From contig MU130154.1 of assembly GCA_015039465.1 (NCBI GenBank), positions 62,001 through 126,000 on the forward strand: DNA of 64,000 nt. Direction: 5' to 3'. Numbering within the stretch: the stretch's first letter is position 1; every line of letters starts with the position of its first letter. The notes beneath the pieces were generated by a model. The model saw only the letters and a program-made list of their open reading frames with translations, did not search any database and had not been told where the DNA came from. This DNA is from Phlegmacium glaucopus (taxonomy: Eukaryota; Basidiomycota; Agaricomycetes; Agaricales; Cortinariaceae). Shown here piece by piece: positions 39,827 to 49,840 of this stretch. Made by a program: the position numbers and the translations under genes.

Positions 39827-40899
39827 AGTAAGTAGTGTGGTATAACCCTTTCCATGTGCGGTGTCAGTGATTACCTGTCCGGCAAAACCCGAGGCCTTTG
39901 TCATCGACTAACAGCTTGCTCTTTCCATACTCTAGTGAACTTCCCTCAGCCCTGTCCCGACGGAGGACCGTGTCGGGATACACCCACCTAGCTACCGATG
40001 GTATTTCAATCTTGCAGAGAATATTATAGGTAAGAGTAATTGAGTCAATTCTCAAAGGTTGTCATTGATGATTGCCTGCCCCAGGAGAGTCATTTTCCTT
40101 AAAAGTCTTCCCCTCTTTTCTTGCTCTTTCGATATCTCGTAGACTCGTACCAACTCAGTGGATGGGTTGCCTTATTTGAGCCTAGGTCAAGAGACAGAGC
40201 GCCTTCTTAGGCTAACCCACTCACGTTTCACGGTTGTCCACGCGTCGAGACTTGCGGCTCTTCTATGAAGTGGTGAAAACCTTCGATGGAATTTAGAAAG
40301 GTCTTGGATTAGCTGAGTCTGAAAAGGGACACTTCGGTCAGCCACATTTCGGTCAAACCAGAATTAGAAGCTGAGCATGAATCATTCACGCTGCTCTCTG
40401 TGATCCCGATGCTGGGGCAATGATAGTACGTACTAAAATACCACCCTTCTGGACTGCCGACGACGTTCGGGGGGTTGAACTAATCAGACCATCAGTGGTT
40501 TGTGGCTTCTGGATTCAAGCGACTCTCATATCGCTTCGTTGGAGCTTCATCAGAACACTGACGATGCATAAACATCGGGCGAAACATTACTCCACATTAC
40601 TTAAATTCAACTCAAGCTGACTTTCGGCGGCAGACCGGCCGAAATCTTTGACACCTTGTCGAAATTTTTTAGCTGCATCTATAAAATGCAAGAATCGAGC
40701 CCGCTATCGTTATAAGTTACATAATGACGGAATTCTATAATCTCTGATTCGGGAGGACATGGACATCCGCTCTAAATCTAGTCACTTACGTCCCATTTCA
40801 AATTTTATCTCCTTTTGGCACGACCCTTTAAAAGTGGATCCGATTTTGCACACTACTCCCTCCACCTCCCTCCTTGGGACACTCTCAAAGCTCAGTTTC
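39827..40899. other. Gene-poor kilobase upstream of SAM decarboxylase
   Basis: This is the longest gene-free stretch in the first two thirds of the window. Short frames (for example 40420-40620) have no recognisable features. It must contain the promoters of the flanking divergent genes. A small stem (tcccgac/gtcggga, about 39955-39978) was seen but is not distinctive. No repeat or RNA gene was recognised. Confidence 0.45.
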
Positions 40900-40950
40900 A
40901 TGTCTAAAGCCATCGATATTTCCTCCGTATATATTCCTCACCTGCGATAG
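40900..40950 (+). promoter_or_regulatory. Upstream ORF before SAM decarboxylase
   Basis: A 16-codon frame, MSKAIDISSVYIPHLR, ends 12 nt before the main start codon. An in-frame ATG at 40759 could lengthen it to 63 codons if the transcript starts that far upstream. SAM decarboxylase mRNAs of mammals and plants carry uORFs that repress translation when polyamines are abundant, and a comparable role is inferred here. The intervening 12 nt are too short for efficient reinitiation, so leaky scanning would be needed. Confidence 0.55.
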
Positions 40951-40962
40951 CATAATTCATTC

Positions 40963-42286
40963 ATGTCTCCAGACGTTGCCGACGACTATCAAGCTTCCGC
41001 CCCTTTTGAAGGGCCAGAAAAACTTTTAGAGATATGGTTTGCTCCATCAGCAAACGATGTCCCTCACCTAGAATGTACTCAGCCTCACAAGACAGGTCTG
41101 AGATCTGTTAGTAGAGATATATGGGAGGAAATGTTGGGTATCGTTCAATGTAGAGTGTTGAACGTCATCGAAGGACAAGAAATGGATGCTTATCTCTTGA
41201 GGTCCGATCTTCACTTTAAATTTGTCTTTCACTTTCATATTTTGATGCCATTTTAGCGAATCTTCTTTTTTTGTCTCGCCCCATCGACTCATTCTTAAAA
41301 CATGTGGTACAACCCTCAACCTCTTGGGTTTACCCCGCATTCTCGAAATTGCTGCCAGGGAGGCCAAGCTGCCTACTGTATACCGCTGCTTCTATTCCCG
41401 AAAATCCTTCATGTTCCCGGAACGTCAGCTCGGTCCTCATCGAGATTGGAAAGGGGAAGTCGAATATCTGGACAATATATTCCGCAATGGTGCAGCTTAC
41501 ACCGTTGGTAAAGTCAATGGCGATCATTGGTTACTTTACATCACGGGCCTGGATAAAGTCCCTGCTCCGAATTCTATCCCCCCATCTCATCCAAAAATTC
41601 AGGGCCCTCATACCGATTACACAATCGAAATATTGATGAGCGATCTTTCTTCCAAAGCTCGTCAATCCTTCTTTTTCTCGGACCTTTCTTCAGAGGATGT
41701 GGACGATACTCCCTCCTCTCGAGGCGCTGCGATATCACAACAGATCGGGATTTCCCAAATATTTCCACCTTCGTCGACAACACTAGATGCGTACGCGTTC
41801 CAGCCATGCGGTTATTCGTCAAATGCACTCATCAAGTGGGGCCCCAACTCCTTGAAGAACGGTCTCGTTCATGAGACTACAAATGGGTTGGCACGGCCAG
41901 CGCTCCACGGGGAAGGCTACTATACTATTCATGTCACTCCTGAGCAAGGGTGGTCGTACGCCAGCTTCGAATGTAACATCCCATTGTCCTCTTCGAATTC
42001 TTCTCACCAAGGAAAATTCCCCGATGTCAAGTCCTTAATTGAACGCGTTGTCAATATCTTCGAACCTGGTCGCATCACTTTGACCTTGTTTATGTCCAGT
42101 GAGGATAACGACATAGAGACAGCAAACGCGATAGACGCCGCCCAAAGAGCATTCAAAGATACGCTCACAGAATGTGCAGGTCTTGGCGGAACGAACGAAA
42201 TATGGCGTGTGTATAAGAGAACGGACAAAATCAACTACGTGTTTGGAGGATATGATCTAGCATTTGCGAGTTTTGAGTTGAAATAG
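40963..42286 (+). CDS. SPE2: S-adenosylmethionine decarboxylase proenzyme
   Basis: Makes decarboxylated SAM, the aminopropyl donor for spermidine and spermine. Two exons, 40963-41201 and 41257-42286, join in frame to 422 aa. The self-cleavage site is intact as LLSESSFFVSPH: cleavage before the first Ser of SS creates the pyruvoyl group. The intron splits the codon for the Ser just before the Glu. The catalytic Cys lies in KTCGTTLNLL, and the processing Ser and His correspond to CGYSSNAL and YYTIHVTPE. FEGPEKLLEIWF near the N terminus is the usual opening. It is longer than the ~335-aa mammalian enzyme because of inserts, including one around SSEDVDDTPSSRGAA. Confidence 0.95.
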
Positions 42287-42644
42287 ACCAAATAGTGATT
42301 GCATATGTTGTAACTGTAAAAAAGTTTGTCTAAAAATAGCCGCTGAATTTATCGAGTCGTATAAATATCCAAGTTAGGACCTCTAAGACGCACTTTTTCT
42401 GTGTCGAGCCTACTAAGTACGTGAAGCTGTAGGAGGGAATTACTTTACTTTTAACAAATAATCGAAACATAAATAATATAATGATAGGACGGAAGTAGGT
42501 AGACTACGTTGGGAATGGGAATGGGGTGGTCGTGCTATAACTTGACTGTGGTCGATCTTGCTTATTTCGTAGATTGCAAAGTCGACACAACCTAACGTAC
42601 ATTTCGGCCATGGGCCAAGTCACAAATACCTATAAATGCACAGA
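42287..42644. other. Convergent intergenic region, no gene
   Basis: 358 bp between the SPE2 stop and the stop of the convergent zinc-cluster gene. AT-rich and consistent with two 3'UTRs. No gene or repeat recognised. Confidence 0.45.
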
Positions 42645-44136
42645 TCAGCCGTAGTGTCGGTTGAACGCAAACCCAATCCTCACAAAGCCTAGAGCAGCCA
42701 CAGCGGGCAGCATCTCGCTGGCCGGAGCGTGAGTTCTATGCGCAAATGTTAGGAGATCATAAATTTGATTCTGGACAGGTAAGCGATCGTAATGATAGAT
42801 CTATAAATGTTTTAACAAGTCAAGCATCGGGAAAGATAGCAATTTGGCTTACCTGGCGTTGGTCTGCATGGGATCCATTCATTATCGCAGCAACATAACG
42901 TAAGCGATGAGCTTCGGCCTCGGACGAATCCATGTAAAATATAGACTCTCGTGGAACCAGGATGAGATTTTGTTTATCGGAACCCGAGCAGAAACGGTGG
43001 ACAGCCATCCAAGTTCGCACACGCTTTGAAAGGCTTGAGGCGTCGCCATTCGCCAGACTTCGAGCCACCGTGGTGTAAATGTCAATTGAGAGACAGGAGG
43101 TCTCCCTCAGTTCATCCATCACACTTTTTTGAAAGGTAGAGAGAGCAGTATCAAAATCATGTCGGCTGGGCATTTCAACAGGATCAATACGGCACAGTTC
43201 TTGACAGAGGTCTTGAGGAAGTGCTATAAATGAAGGATGAGTCCACGGTTTGATGCAAACGCTATCGACGAGAATGCTGCCTGAGGGAATTGGACGAGGT
43301 ACAGATTCCATCCGAGGAGCAGAAAAGGACGCCAGAGTTCCTCCCCAAGACCGATAATCAGGCACAGAGATCATAGATGGCTCGGTTGTAAATCGACCTG
43401 GAGTTACATCTAGATCCGAGACACTCTCAGTCTCAGAGATGCTAGGAGAAACGCTGCGTCCAATGGAGGCTGCGATATTTTGTCCATAGAAAGAATGAGC
43501 TCGAAGGTCAGCTTCGGGCTCAGTGTCTACCGGAGATTCTGGCGCTAACTTTGGCCTACGCCATGGGTCACTACTTTCAACAGGTGCAAAACTGGATTCG
43601 GCGTGTTCGGTGTTAGACCCATATTTTTTCTTGGGTGAGTAGTTACAAGCCGTTCCAGCCGTATGATCGCGGCAATTGCTGCAGATGGGAAGATTCCTGT
43701 CGCACTGTAGCAGCGGGAAGAAGCAATGTTATGATTAGCATAGATACTGAGCGACAGAAATGGTTTTATAAGAAAACTGACTTTCAGATTTTTTACACGG
43801 CAACGATCACACCTAGGGATACCTCTATGCGCGGGAGTGGGCAAAGGAGTATATATGCATTCTCGGTTGTTTGCCCAAGAGCAGTGATTACAGGCTGGTA
43901 GTACACGATCGCACTAAGCGTGGATTATTTAACTGCAAAGTATTTTGCAATTGGTGCTTTCGAACCTTTAAGTTGTTCGAACGACAGTGGTCACAGCGAG
44001 GTTTACCTCTGCGACCTATCCAGAGCGACTGACGAGCCATGTATACTCTAGGGTTTGGGATGCGTATTGTAAGTTGCCCATCGTCGTTGGGATCGGCGTT
44101 AGAGTCTGAATCGTCCAGATGTTTAGAGGACGACAT
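42645..44136 (-). CDS. Protein with two tandem Zn2Cys6 binuclear clusters
   Basis: Four exons, 44136-43966, 43913-43782, 43704-42853 and 42800-42645, join in frame to 436 aa. Cluster 1 has Cys 48, 51, 58, 65, 68 and 76; cluster 2 has Cys 92, 95, 102, 109, 112 and 121. Both fit CX2CX6CX6CX2CX7-8C. Each is interrupted by a phase-0 intron directly after the same Leu-Lys and before its third Cys. The two share CDxCRxxNLK|CDRxLPxCxxC. Zn2Cys6 clusters in fungal transcription factors bind DNA; two in a row are unusual. The rest lacks a recognised activation or middle-homology domain; conserved-looking blocks are PWTHPSFIALPQDLCQELC and AVAALGFVRIGFAFNRHYG at the end. Target genes are unknown. Confidence 0.82.
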
Positions 44137-44420
44137 GTTCAAAGATGCTATGTAGTAAGTATGTCGCAGGATAAGTCAGACGTGACTGTCACTTGACCAA
44201 AGAGTTCCTGAAAAGGCGATACAGTATCTTCTTGCATAAGAAAAGTTGTTTGCACATGTATGGCTCTCGCTTTCTAACATCAACCAGCAACTCTGGAATG
44301 ATCAAGATTTTGGAGGTTATAGAGCCAGAGAAAAATGTCGAGGAGCAATGATGCCCAAGATATGAAATGATGCAACCAAAGCCAACAAGTTAGTAATGCA
44401 AATGGAGCTGATCAATTATG

Positions 44421-44766
44421 AATATTTTGACCTATAACTTCAAAAGTTCAAATAAATTAGCTAGAATTCTGAGAATATTTGAGTAGATAGATCTCTCCCT
44501 AAAGCCAGTAGATCCCTTAATTTAAAGATATTTAACTGGCTACAAAACAGCTCAAAACATGGGCTGTTTTGTAGCCAATCAATATTTCTAAATTGTCTCC
44601 ATGGATTGTTTAGTCACAATGAATTGCTTAGTGTTGGTAGTAGACCCACTGGCTTTCAGGAGGATCTATCTGCTCAAATATTCCAAATATTTTGACTTGT
44701 CACTTGTGGCTTCAAATAAATTAGTTAAAATTCTAGAAATATTTGAGCAGATCTCCCTGAAATCCA
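44421..44766. repeat. Composite inverted and direct AT-rich repeat
   Basis: Unit A (44421-44516) contains ttcaaataaattag and atatttgag-agatagatct. Unit B (44642-44696) is an inverted, diverged copy of its right part. Unit C (44685-44766) is a diverged direct copy of A. Between A and B sits a perfect 15-bp inverted repeat, 44537-44551 and 44563-44577, with an 11-nt loop. The arrangement resembles a decayed MITE-like element or nested insertion. No transposase frame or target-site duplication was identified. Confidence 0.6.
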
Positions 44767-46032
44767 ATGGGTATAAAATGCATCTGCTGTTATCAACAGC
44801 TGGTATACTCATCAGATGCTCCCCTGGACCCCTCTTACCTTTCCTTATGCTACTCTCTCAGTCTCTCTGTTACCCTAATCCTTTCCCTTTAACCCTTATT
44901 ATTATTATTATTTCTCCTTTGGCTTACCTCAGGCTGTACAGTGGCAAGTTGTGTACAAACTATTTTGCTCAGCACTAAACATAAGTGCAGAGTAGTAATC
45001 ACTGTAATATCTGCAGCTGTTCCCATCATCATGATCAGAATTCAGAAATGCACACCTCAAGATCTTTTTGAGTTGCCACTACACTCTGACTGAAAGATTT
45101 ACCAGTACTCTTGTACCTCAAGTACAAGTACCCCCCAAATCTCTTGTCAATGACAATTACACCTCCTCGGTAGTATTACTTGGAAGTAAGTCCGATACTA
45201 ATATTAAACTCAGAGTACTACTAGTGTGAGAGAAATGTTTGACCAATGTTGTTTATTTCAGCTCAATAAGCCAAGTGAGGCCTTCACTGTCACTGTCAAT
45301 ACTAGACACAGAACAATGAAATAATCAAAACAAAAGGGGTGGCTGGCCTTGTGCCATGAAAGGCTGTGTATCCAATGACACGGACATCTTAAGCTTGCGG
45401 TTGTGCTCAATCAGACTAGAATGCTTTACGTAAGTAACGTAAGTTAGTAGGATTTGTGACGTGTTTCTGTCGGGAATCCTCATATTCATTCTTCATATTC
45501 AAAATTCAATATTCAATACTGAACGTTGAAACGAAATGATACAGTACTCAAGCTACTCAAGCTGAGTCCTGAGTCTCTAAACGCAATCCAACTGCCACAT
45601 GTTCTGAAATAGGTAACGATACCGACTTCCATGTGTCCTTTTCCCGATGCAGTTTCTCATTAACAACCTTCATTAGGTTATTACTGGCAATGTTCATACC
45701 CATACCCAGATTCGCCCACCAGCCACTATAAAACCGGAACGCACGTTTAATACATTTATGGGGAGTTACGCCTTTGCACCTTGTGTAGCGACCGAAGATA
45801 GCCGCTTGGCATGAGAGTGCTACATACTGAGAACAAGTGTGTGTCATTCAATTTTTCCGGGTACGGCAGAAGCTTGCTTACTATTATTTTTTTAGCCGTG
45901 AAAATGGAGGGATCAAGATAAATTTTGGTCCAATCACACTGGTTTTCGGTAACCTTTGCCACTTTCCCTCCAAAAAAGGAGTAAAATCATATTCAACCAT
46001 CGAGTTTTCTACGCGGGCAACCCCTGTATCCA
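44767..46032. other. AT-rich intergenic stretch, possible transposon debris
   Basis: The region includes a pyrimidine-rich tract followed by (TTA)n near 44895-44920 and an imperfect palindrome of the type gtactcttgtac/gtacaagtac near 45105-45130. Open frames here (for example 44601-44978 and 45557-45847) show no recognisable domains. Retrotransposon LTR debris is possible, but no polyprotein motif or paired LTR is visible. Confidence 0.35.
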
Positions 46033-46038
46033 GACTCC

Positions 46039-46045
46039 TATATAA
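46039..46045 (+). promoter_or_regulatory. TATA box (TATATAA) of the secreted-protein gene
   Basis: TATATAA lies 88 nt before the start codon at 46133, a suitable distance for a fungal RNA polymerase II promoter with a leader of about 50-60 nt. Most neighbouring housekeeping genes lack an evident TATA, which suggests this gene is inducible. Confidence 0.55.
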
Positions 46046-46132
46046 GGACCCAGAATCTGCACTGTCCCCCCACTGCCCAGTGTTTAAGTACTCGATCATC
46101 TTTGCAGCTCATAATCTTTGTAATCGCGACTC

Positions 46133-47377
46133 ATGTTGTTCCCGCTTAGTGCTTTATCGACCGCCGTCATTGCATTACAGTTGCTCAGCGCTGTAAGTGC
46201 GCAGGCTGGTGTTGACTTTTTCAGCCCCAATTTGGGCGGCGGATCTATGCTTGACGATGGTGAGTGCAATTTTTGATGAAGTTATATCCTAAGCTAACGT
46301 GTCTTCAATGATTTTCAAAAGCTGGTAATGGACTCGGAGAGCCGTTAAATGTGTGTAAGGACGTAGATTTCAAAGTGCTACGACTGACAACCCTTCAATA
46401 GGTCATTGTGTCTGGATTAAGCTCTCTAGCCGTCCTTACAGACGCCGGCATCTTGAATTTTGCAAAAGCGATTGGTTTGTCAGTCTCCAGCCATGTAGCT
46501 AGGTCTCGAGCGGGTTAAAATTTATGTTGCCATCTTCAGCTCATCAGAGTGTTTGGGCATCCACCTTGGAGCGCCGCAATCCGCGAACCTAGGTGACGGA
46601 AATGGTTCCGTCAACCAAACGGTAAAGGACACCGCCAGCGTGTTGAAATTAAAACTCATCGTCTCTAGGTGGAGCTTCGTCAAGATTTTTCTAATTCAGA
46701 CCTTGGCACTTGCTTGGAGAGTCTGATAGGAGGGAACCATTTCCGGTGAGTTGATTGCTCTTGATGATCACAAAGTTGACACAAGACTGAAGTGTTTGTA
46801 CATAAGTATATTCCGTCAGAATGGTCCTACGGCCAATAGCGGCGCCCTGTTTCTTGCGTGAGTCACCAGCGTTATTGTTCGGATCGAAAAGGCTTGGTTT
46901 TATCATGTATCATCGCTTAGAGTCTCACAAGAACAGGTCTGTCCCTAATCAATAGCCCTTTGAATGTAAACATATAATACTGACGACCCATGCAGGATGC
47001 GCAACAAAACCACAATATAGTCCCCGATGGCTATGATTCTGGTACGTCACTCCCCGGTTGTGTCCGCGGATTTGTCTTCTAATATTGATCTTAGGTCGAG
47101 ATGCGCTTGTCGAAAATGCAATTGGAACCACAAGTTTCGGAGGGGTCACATATTCGACGGTTGCAGAGGACATCACTGGACTTCTCGCACCTGGGAGTGC
47201 TGGGTATGTTATTTTTCTTTGCAGTTTTTCCGATTGATTGACTTATCTCATGGTAGTGTTAATCACGGTAAGCCTCCGCATAGCCGCGCGCGTTGGCATG
47301 TGGATGCTGATTGTCTGACTTTACTAGGCATTGCGACCGATGGAATAACTACTCTACTTCGCGTAACCATTCAATAG
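46133..47377 (+). CDS. Small secreted protein, basidiomycete family of unknown function
   Basis: Eleven exons join in frame to 224 aa: 46133-46259, 46322-46350, 46402-46478, 46540-46621, 46669-46745, 46807-46857, 46921-46936, 46996-47041, 47095-47203, 47257-47267 and 47328-47377. Exons 7 and 10 are only 16 and 11 nt. Residues 1-25 (LSALSTAVIALQLLSAVSAQ) form a signal peptide. The mature part has two Cys, in SSECLGIHL and GTCLESLIGG, which could form a disulfide, and Asn-glycosylation sites NGS and NQT. Conserved-looking blocks are LTDAGILNFAKAIGF and FRQNGPTANSGALFLAVS. I recall similar secreted proteins in mushroom genomes, but no function is known to me. It is not a hydrophobin: only two Cys. 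Confidence 0.75.
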
Positions 47378-47429
47378 TCAGTAATAGCGTCTGACAGATA
47401 AGGCTGACTATCTCCGATATTTACCTGGT

Positions 47430-47435
47430 CACGTG
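47430..47435. promoter_or_regulatory. CACGTG in a 12-bp palindrome
   Basis: The site ggtcacgtgacc is a perfect 12-bp palindrome (47427-47438), downstream of the secreted-protein gene and about 75 bp upstream of the TATA box of the small ORF at 47578. Binding by a bHLH (Cbf1-type) factor is inferred. Confidence 0.4.
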
Positions 47436-47507
47436 ACCAAAGTCTACTTTTAGGGTAAACATTTCTCACGCGTCGCGCTACTATAACCCCCCTTCTTATT
47501 TGTTCGT

Positions 47508-47694
47508 TATATAAAGTACTTTTCTCTTTCCTTTCCCTCAGTTGTTCCACGTCGCCTTGACCGTAACACTGAACGAAATGCCATCGCTCAAAAAGCTTAA
47601 AGCTCAAAGGGCATCAGCTCTGGTCAATAACCAGGCTTTTGTAGTCTTTTTTTTGCAACCTTTAATGCTACAATATTCTAGTGTGTATTCATAA
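47508..47694 (+). other. TATA box followed by an orphan 38-codon ORF
   Basis: TATATAAAG (47508-47516) is followed 61 nt later by ATG 47578 and a frame of 38 codons ending at 47694. It begins MPSLKKLKAQRASALVNNQA, basic and helical-looking, then turns into a hydrophobic, T-run-encoded stretch. It could be the 5' end of a gene whose rest is lost, a short peptide gene, or chance. I do not recognise it. No downstream exon was found before DBF4. Confidence 0.3.
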
Positions 47695-47815
47695 TGATCA
47701 TTCGTTATGGTTTTGATTCTACAATATTTATTGTACAAATGTATGTGTATCAAGTAAGAATCCAATTTGGATAAGGTTATTTCATGACAGCGAAGATAGT
47801 GCCTGGTGCTCTCTG

Positions 47816-49688
47816 CTAGCAGTTCAGATGCTCGCTGCGCTGAACTACACAGAGTTCGTATAGCCGTTGAGTTCTGCTTCGCTCCTCTGCTCGCACCTCT
47901 GCAAATGCTCGCCGCTGAAGTCGACTGATAACATCATCGAGTGCCTCAAAGTTTGAAGAATTAGATGCAAATTTGCGGTGCTTCTTTGAGTCAACATGCT
48001 AAAAGGAGTAACCTAATAAGAGCTAACATCACTATTAAAAAAAAGCAAACATACAGTTGAAAAGTCGCTAAATTTCAATCGACAGCTTTCGCAGTAACCG
48101 GGCTTAACGCCCTCCTCCCGTTTCGACAATCTGAGGGTGTTTGTGCTCTTGCTCTTTTTCAATGCCTGTTGCTTGGTGGGCACCTTCGAAGGAGGTCCCA
48201 TGGTACCAGCCTTCGTTCCGTGTTCAGCTTTGACCGGAAATTTACGAGAAGTTGTGACTTCTTGTTTCATGCGTTCTGCAATAGATGCAGGAAGAGGAAC
48301 GTTTCTCAGAGAATTTCCGGATGTGGAGGTAGTTCCCGTTGTCGATGTGATGCCCACGCTGTTGCCAGAGGCGGCCATATAGCCCATGCCTGCGCCCGAA
48401 GCTTGATATCCAGAGGCATTGGCTGAATCGACGCTGTCATCTGCATCGAGATCGACGTAATGAGCATCAAGCACCCCATTTGGCTGCGTCAATTGGCGGT
48501 GAAGGTTGTTTAGAGATACCGACCGTCTTAGATCGCAGACTTTGTTGACATGATTTCTACTCTCGACCTTGCGCTTTAGGGCTTCAAATTGTCGCATTTG
48601 ACTTTTCTTGCGACGGGCGCGCTCCGCTTCCTCCACTTTCTCCGCTTGTTGCATTCGTTCCCATCGTCGTTTTTCTCGATCATCAAAAAGGGCAAAAGGA
48701 TTTCGAGAATTAGGATGACAGTGTAACTCTGGCCAAGACGTTTTGATGTTTTTATCTTTAACCACGGGATATTCATGGGCCGCAATTGTGGCAAGTTCCT
48801 GACGCATATCTTCCAGAAGAACAAAGCATACGCCACGTGAAAAATAGTGAAAGCCGTGTCGTTTTTGGTTCGGATCACATTCTGTTGTACCGTTAACTTT
48901 TTCGTTTTGTAAAAGACGAGCTAGATTATGTTGGGGCTGTTGGGGTGGCCGAGTGGCTGTCACGGTTTTGGGAGTAGAACGCGAGGCAAGACACCGAGAA
49001 ATCACGCTGTCGAGTTTGGCGGTGCTCCAGATCTTTAGGTTTTCAGGGACAGTCGCTTCTTCACGTCCACTTATTATATAGAGATTAGGATCATTAAATG
49101 ACAGGGAGTTGATAGCATACCGGCCAGTTGTTGGTTTGAAGGGACTTCTGAGACCAAGAACACTGCGGTCTGCAGCGAGAGATTTATCATTCTCTTTATC
49201 GGCAACAACGTAGGATGGGGTAGGTCCATCGGCAATGATATGTGTAACCGACGATGAGTAAAACAAATCGATGTTCTTGAGTGCTATCAGTAAAGTAGAC
49301 TGAGGAAGTATGATTACTAGCCTACCGCGCCGAGGTGATGAAGTCTTGATTTGAAAGACTGGACAAGACTGGGATCTATGTTGTCTATGTCGAGGTAGAA
49401 TGTCCAAAGAGGAAAGGAGCGAGAGTATTTTCTTCTGAATTCTTCCTCTTTCTGCTCGCGCTCAGCAATCCTTTGCTCCTTTGTAAGATCGCGGGTGGTT
49501 GGGACGGTAGACTTGACTGTGGCGCTCCGGACACGCTTGTGAGTGGTCTGAGGCTCGAGGTGGTCTGGAGAGCGTGGACGCTTTGAAGTCGAGGAAATCC
49601 TGAACTGCTTTGCGGGTGAAGGATTCGAATGACCTTGGAGAGAGCGGCTGGCCAAAGGACGACGTTGTGGTGGTAGAAAGGTAGCCAT
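47816..49688 (-). CDS. DBF4: DBF4-type regulatory subunit of Cdc7 kinase
   Basis: Dbf4 activates Cdc7 to phosphorylate Mcm2-7 at origins. The N-terminal ~100 residues are basic with RKYSRSFPLWTFYLDIDN then, across an intron, NIDLFYSSSVTHIIAD: the BRCT-like motif N. The middle contains HYFSRGVCFVLLEDMRQELA and a long charged helix. The C-terminal zinc finger is split by an intron: GYCESCRLKFSDFST then HVDSKKHRKFASNSSNFEAL, giving CX2C...HX5H, the motif C that contacts Cdc7. The gene ends EHLNC at 47816. The intron after motif N keeps frame only with an acceptor at CTCAAG. Confidence 0.9.
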
Positions 49689-49840
49689 GATAATTCCAGT
49701 AAACCAAGAAATTGAAATTGACAATGAAATTCATGTGACAGGTGCGCGATGTTGAATTCTAGCGCGATCACATGATCTGTGACAGAGTGTCACTCCAAGA
49801 AATAAGACAATGTTACTTAATCCGCCGATCCTCAGGCAAC

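Noticed and set aside
44601..44978. 125-aa plus-strand frame across the repeat region
   Set aside because: It runs through AT-rich repeats and a pyrimidine tract; composition and lack of any motif suggest chance.
44767..45240. Solo LTR of a retrotransposon
   Set aside because: Pyrimidine tract and (TTA)n are suggestive, but no TG...CA ends, paired LTR or target duplication could be identified.
45837..46196. 119-aa frame overlapping the secreted-gene promoter
   Set aside because: It crosses the TATA box and first exon of the secreted-protein gene in another frame.
46133..47377. Hydrophobin interpretation of the small secreted protein
   Set aside because: Hydrophobins have eight Cys in a fixed pattern; this protein has two.
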